Shown here: piece after piece, positions 5,235 to 6,796 of the stretch
Numbering within the stretch: the first letter of the stretch is position 1
Layout: every line of letters begins with the position of its first letter
Assembly: GCA_023134675.1 (NCBI GenBank)
Contig: JAGLUQ010000050.1
Span: forward strand, 1 to 6,796
Length of the DNA stretch: 6,796 bases
Source: Candidatus Aenigmatarchaeota archaeon
GTDB lineage: Archaea; EX4484-52; GLR71
Direction of reading: 5' to 3'
Position numbers and translations under genes: made by a program
The notes under the pieces: model-generated
What the model was told of the DNA's origin: nothing
Database searches by the model: none
What the model saw: the letters and a program-made list of their open reading frames with translations, nothing else

Positions 5235-5254
5235 GTACTAGTACCTTTGTACTA
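5235..5254 (+). promoter_or_regulatory. GTAC-repeat operator upstream of minD
   Basis: TAGTACCTTTGTACTA (5239-5254) is a perfect 6-bp inverted repeat around CTTT. A further GTAC at 5235-5238 makes a second palindrome, GTACTAGTAC (5235-5244). The core is identical to 4290-4302 upstream of the 4359 gene. Here it lies about 15 bp upstream of the TATA box, a position suited to an activator or to a repressor that hinders TBP/TFB. Confidence 0.55.
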
Positions 5255-5269
5255 CTGTTCTATTAAATG

Positions 5270-5276
5270 TTATATA
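5270..5276 (+). promoter_or_regulatory. TATA box for a probably leaderless minD message
   Basis: TTATATA is centred about 26 nt before the minD ATG at 5299, the usual archaeal TATA-to-start distance. No Shine-Dalgarno sequence lies between them. Together these predict a transcript that begins at or next to the start codon. Confidence 0.6.
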
Positions 5277-5298
5277 CCTCAATAACTATAATAAAGAT

Positions 5299-6069
5299 AT
5301 GCGTGTGATATCTGTAGTTTCTGGAAAGGGTGGTGTAGGCAAGACAACCCTTGTCTCAAACTTAGGTATTGTTCTTGCATCAAGATATAACAAGAAAGTA
5401 ATCCTTATAGACTGCAATATAACAACGCCTCATCTTGGTCTTTATATGGGGATGCATAATCATCCCATAACATTGAATGATCTTGTCAAAGAAGAGTCAG
5501 ATATATCAGAAGCAGTATATACGCACCCCAGCGGTGCAAAGTTAATACCATCTTCGCTTTCTTTAAAAGACCTTGATGGCCTTGATATGACAAAGCTCAA
5601 GAGTATTATTGACCGTATAAAGAAAGAGTACTCTGATACAGATTTTATCATTTTGGATTGCGCCCCGGGTTTTGGTAGGGAAGCTATCGCAGGGATGCGT
5701 TCCTGTGATGAGGTAATCTATGTTACAACACCGTATTTTCCTGTTGTGGTTGATATTGTCAAATGCGTGCGGATTGCAGATGACCTTGACCTGAAGAATA
5801 TCGGTCTTCTTGTCAACATGAAAAAAAATAATAACCACGAGCTTACAACATCTGAGATTGAAAATATAACAGAGCTTCCGGTTATTGCCTCGGTTTCATT
5901 GCATAATGATATCTTCAAGAGTCTGCATAATAGGATACCTATCTCTATCGCAAAACCGTACTCTAAGATAAGCAGGCAATTTTCAGGGATTGCCGCACAC
6001 CTTACTGATGAGGAAATGCCCAAAGACAAGATTCTTAACAGATTTTTTGGTCTGTTTGACAGGTATTGA
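5299..6069 (+). CDS. minD: MinD-family membrane-associating ATPase
   Basis: A 256-residue ATPase of the MinD/ParA (SIMIBI) class. It has the deviant Walker A 'SGKGGVGKTT' (8-17) with signature Lys10 and P-loop Lys15; the switch I region 'IDCNITTPHLGL' (37-48); Walker B 'FIILDCAPG' (116-124, D120); and 'LLVNM' (170-174) where the family contacts adenine. The C-terminus 'DKILNRFFGLFDRY' (243-256) alternates basic and bulky hydrophobic residues like the membrane-targeting helix of MinD, separated from the core by a short acidic linker. MinD proteins dimerise on ATP and bind the membrane to position partners. In archaea they occur without MinC/MinE and their roles vary (for example archaellum or chemoreceptor placement). 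No archaellum, chemotaxis or division gene is visible here. The ATG at 5299 lacks a Shine-Dalgarno but fits a leaderless start. A coiled-coil gene follows after 20 nt and may be the partner. Confidence 0.9.
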   Translation: MRVISVVSGKGGVGKTTLVSNLGIVLASRYNKKVILIDCNITTPHLGLYMGMHNHPITLNDLVKEESDISEAVYTHPSGAKLIPSSLSLKDLDGLDMTKLKSIIDRIKKEYSDTDFIILDCAPGFGREAIAGMRSCDEVIYVTTPYFPVVVDIVKCVRIADDLDLKNIGLLVNMKKNNNHELTTSEIENITELPVIASVSLHNDIFKSLHNRIPISIAKPYSKISRQFSGIAAHLTDEEMPKDKILNRFFGLFDRY

Positions 6070-6089
6070 TATAAGATAATGGTTTTTCT

Positions 6090-6796
6090 ATGTCTGAAAA
6101 TGCTGAACAAAATCCGGTGGCAAATGATGATGAAGACAAAGATAATATGATTTCTAAATTAATCTCTGAAAAAAAAATGATCAAAGAGCGAAATATCCGC
6201 CTTGCATCTTTATTGAATATTGTCACAAAAAAGATATCTGACACGAACAATGCTTCATCAAACATAAACATTTCAGGACTTTCAGGAATTGAAGATAATA
6301 TAACTTTATTGAAAAAACAGATGTCTTCTATTGAGCGCACGTTTGAAAAATCAACAGTAGACACCAAGGTTGATGGTCTGAATAAGGTAATTTCTGATCT
6401 TAATACCCGTATGGAATCAATAGAAGGCAGTCTTGCACCAGTCCATCGGCTGGAAGGTATTGAAAACAAGCTAAATGATGTTGAATCCCTTATAAGGTTG
6501 CATAAGAGATCCGGTGATAATCCTTTCGGTATGCTGGGCAATGTTGGCTCTAAAGACATATCTGACATGTACAAAGATGTAGATAAGCCTAAACTCTCAG
6601 AAGACATAATCAAGCCTAATATTTCAAAAACAGACACAAAAGCAGTTCCTGAAGTACCTAAAGATGAAGTCAAGCCTGATGCATCTGAAGACACAGCCAC
6701 GACTGATACTCCTGAAACAGAAGCAGACACAGTTCCTGAAGTCCCTGGAGACGAAGTCAAGCCTGATGCATCTGAAGACACAGCCACGACTGATAC
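6090..6796 (+). CDS. Coiled-coil protein with acidic repeat tail (3' end beyond window)
   Basis: An open frame from the ATG at 6090 runs off the window after 235 codons with no stop. Order of parts: an acidic N-terminus (1-20); a basic/hydrophobic helix (about 21-50); a Ser/Asn-rich hinge (51-65); a predicted coiled coil (about 66-138) with Leu/Ile spacing such as 'KVDGLNKVISDLNTRMESIE'; a short 'GDNPFGMLGNVG' link (142-153); then an acidic Pro/Glu/Thr/Asp-rich tail that repeats every 29 residues ('VPEVP-DEVKPDASEDTATT' at 186 and 215). GGT at 6081 gives only a weak Shine-Dalgarno. It lies 20 nt after minD and is probably in the same transcript. No family is recognised. A MinD-associated scaffold or adaptor with a flexible spacer is a guess; a C-terminal domain may follow the tail. 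A long minus-strand frame (6787-6035) over this region is a mirror of the repeats and not a gene. Confidence 0.78.
   Translation, partial: MSENAEQNPVANDDEDKDNMISKLISEKKMIKERNIRLASLLNIVTKKISDTNNASSNINISGLSGIEDNITLLKKQMSSIERTFEKSTVDTKVDGLNKVISDLNTRMESIEGSLAPVHRLEGIENKLNDVESLIRLHKRSGDNPFGMLGNVGSKDISDMYKDVDKPKLSEDIIKPNISKTDTKAVPEVPKDEVKPDASEDTATTDTPETEADTVPEVPGDEVKPDASEDTATTD
6645..6796 (+). repeat. 87-nt (29-codon) tandem repeat in the coiled-coil gene
   Basis: The sequence from 6645 to 6709 recurs from 6732 to 6796 with 61 of 65 bases identical, including a run of more than 40 identical bases at the 3' part. The period is 87 nt, so the frame is kept. Weaker KP-x-x-S relatives (residues 166-180) lie just before it. 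The second copy is cut by the window edge, so the total number of units is unknown. Confidence 0.9.

Noticed and set aside
6035..6787. Long minus-strand frame rich in Ser, Gly and Thr with repeats
   Set aside because: It is the antisense of the coiled-coil gene and the end of minD. Its repeats mirror the 87-nt repeat, and the plus frame has a good start, operon spacing and protein-like composition.

Overview
The window reads as archaeal. The histidyl-tRNA synthetase has the archaeal/eukaryotic 'LRFDLT' form after motif 1. Promoters look like TATA boxes rather than -35/-10 pairs, and Shine-Dalgarno elements, where present, are of the GGTG(A) kind. There are an AbrB-type regulator, a DUF5679 zinc ribbon and a MinD with a leaderless-looking start. 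The lineage cannot be fixed from sequence alone; a DPANN-type or uncultivated archaeon is only a guess. No rRNA, tRNA, CRISPR array, transposase or integrase was found.

Layout. Bases 10-702 hold an AIM24/TIGR00266-family gene closed by a hairpin-plus-T terminator (718-743). A short control region (about 750-850) leads into a same-strand unit: a tandem AbrB-like regulator (833-1105), a divergent short HisG (1118-1771) and HisS (1801-3057). Convergent to it, 4 nt away, is a PhnP-like metallo-beta-lactamase-fold hydrolase (3062-3817, minus). That gene is bracketed by two identical 29-nt copies of the hisS 3' end (3021-3049 and 3892-3920). An AT-rich, apparently gene-free stretch (3935-4358) follows. 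Then comes a two-gene unit: an unrecognised protein with a possible winged-helix segment (4359-5033) and the 48-aa DUF5679 protein (5039-5185). The last unit is minD (5299-6069) followed by a coiled-coil protein with an acidic, tandemly repeated tail that runs off the window (6090-6796).

How the parts may work together. Two regulatory motifs stand out. One is AAAGGTGAATGTTTTCA, found twice ahead of or at the start of the AbrB-like gene and once at the start of hisG, with a TGAA-N4-TTCA core; an autoregulatory operator is a natural hypothesis. The other is a GTAC-CTTT-GTAC palindrome present once upstream of the 4359 gene and once upstream of minD, which suggests these two units share a regulator. 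MinD ends in a probable membrane-targeting amphipathic helix, so MinD and its coiled-coil neighbour may form a membrane-positioning module. The hisS 3'-end duplication with a displaced hairpin looks like the scar of a small insertion or duplication that brought in the hydrolase gene.
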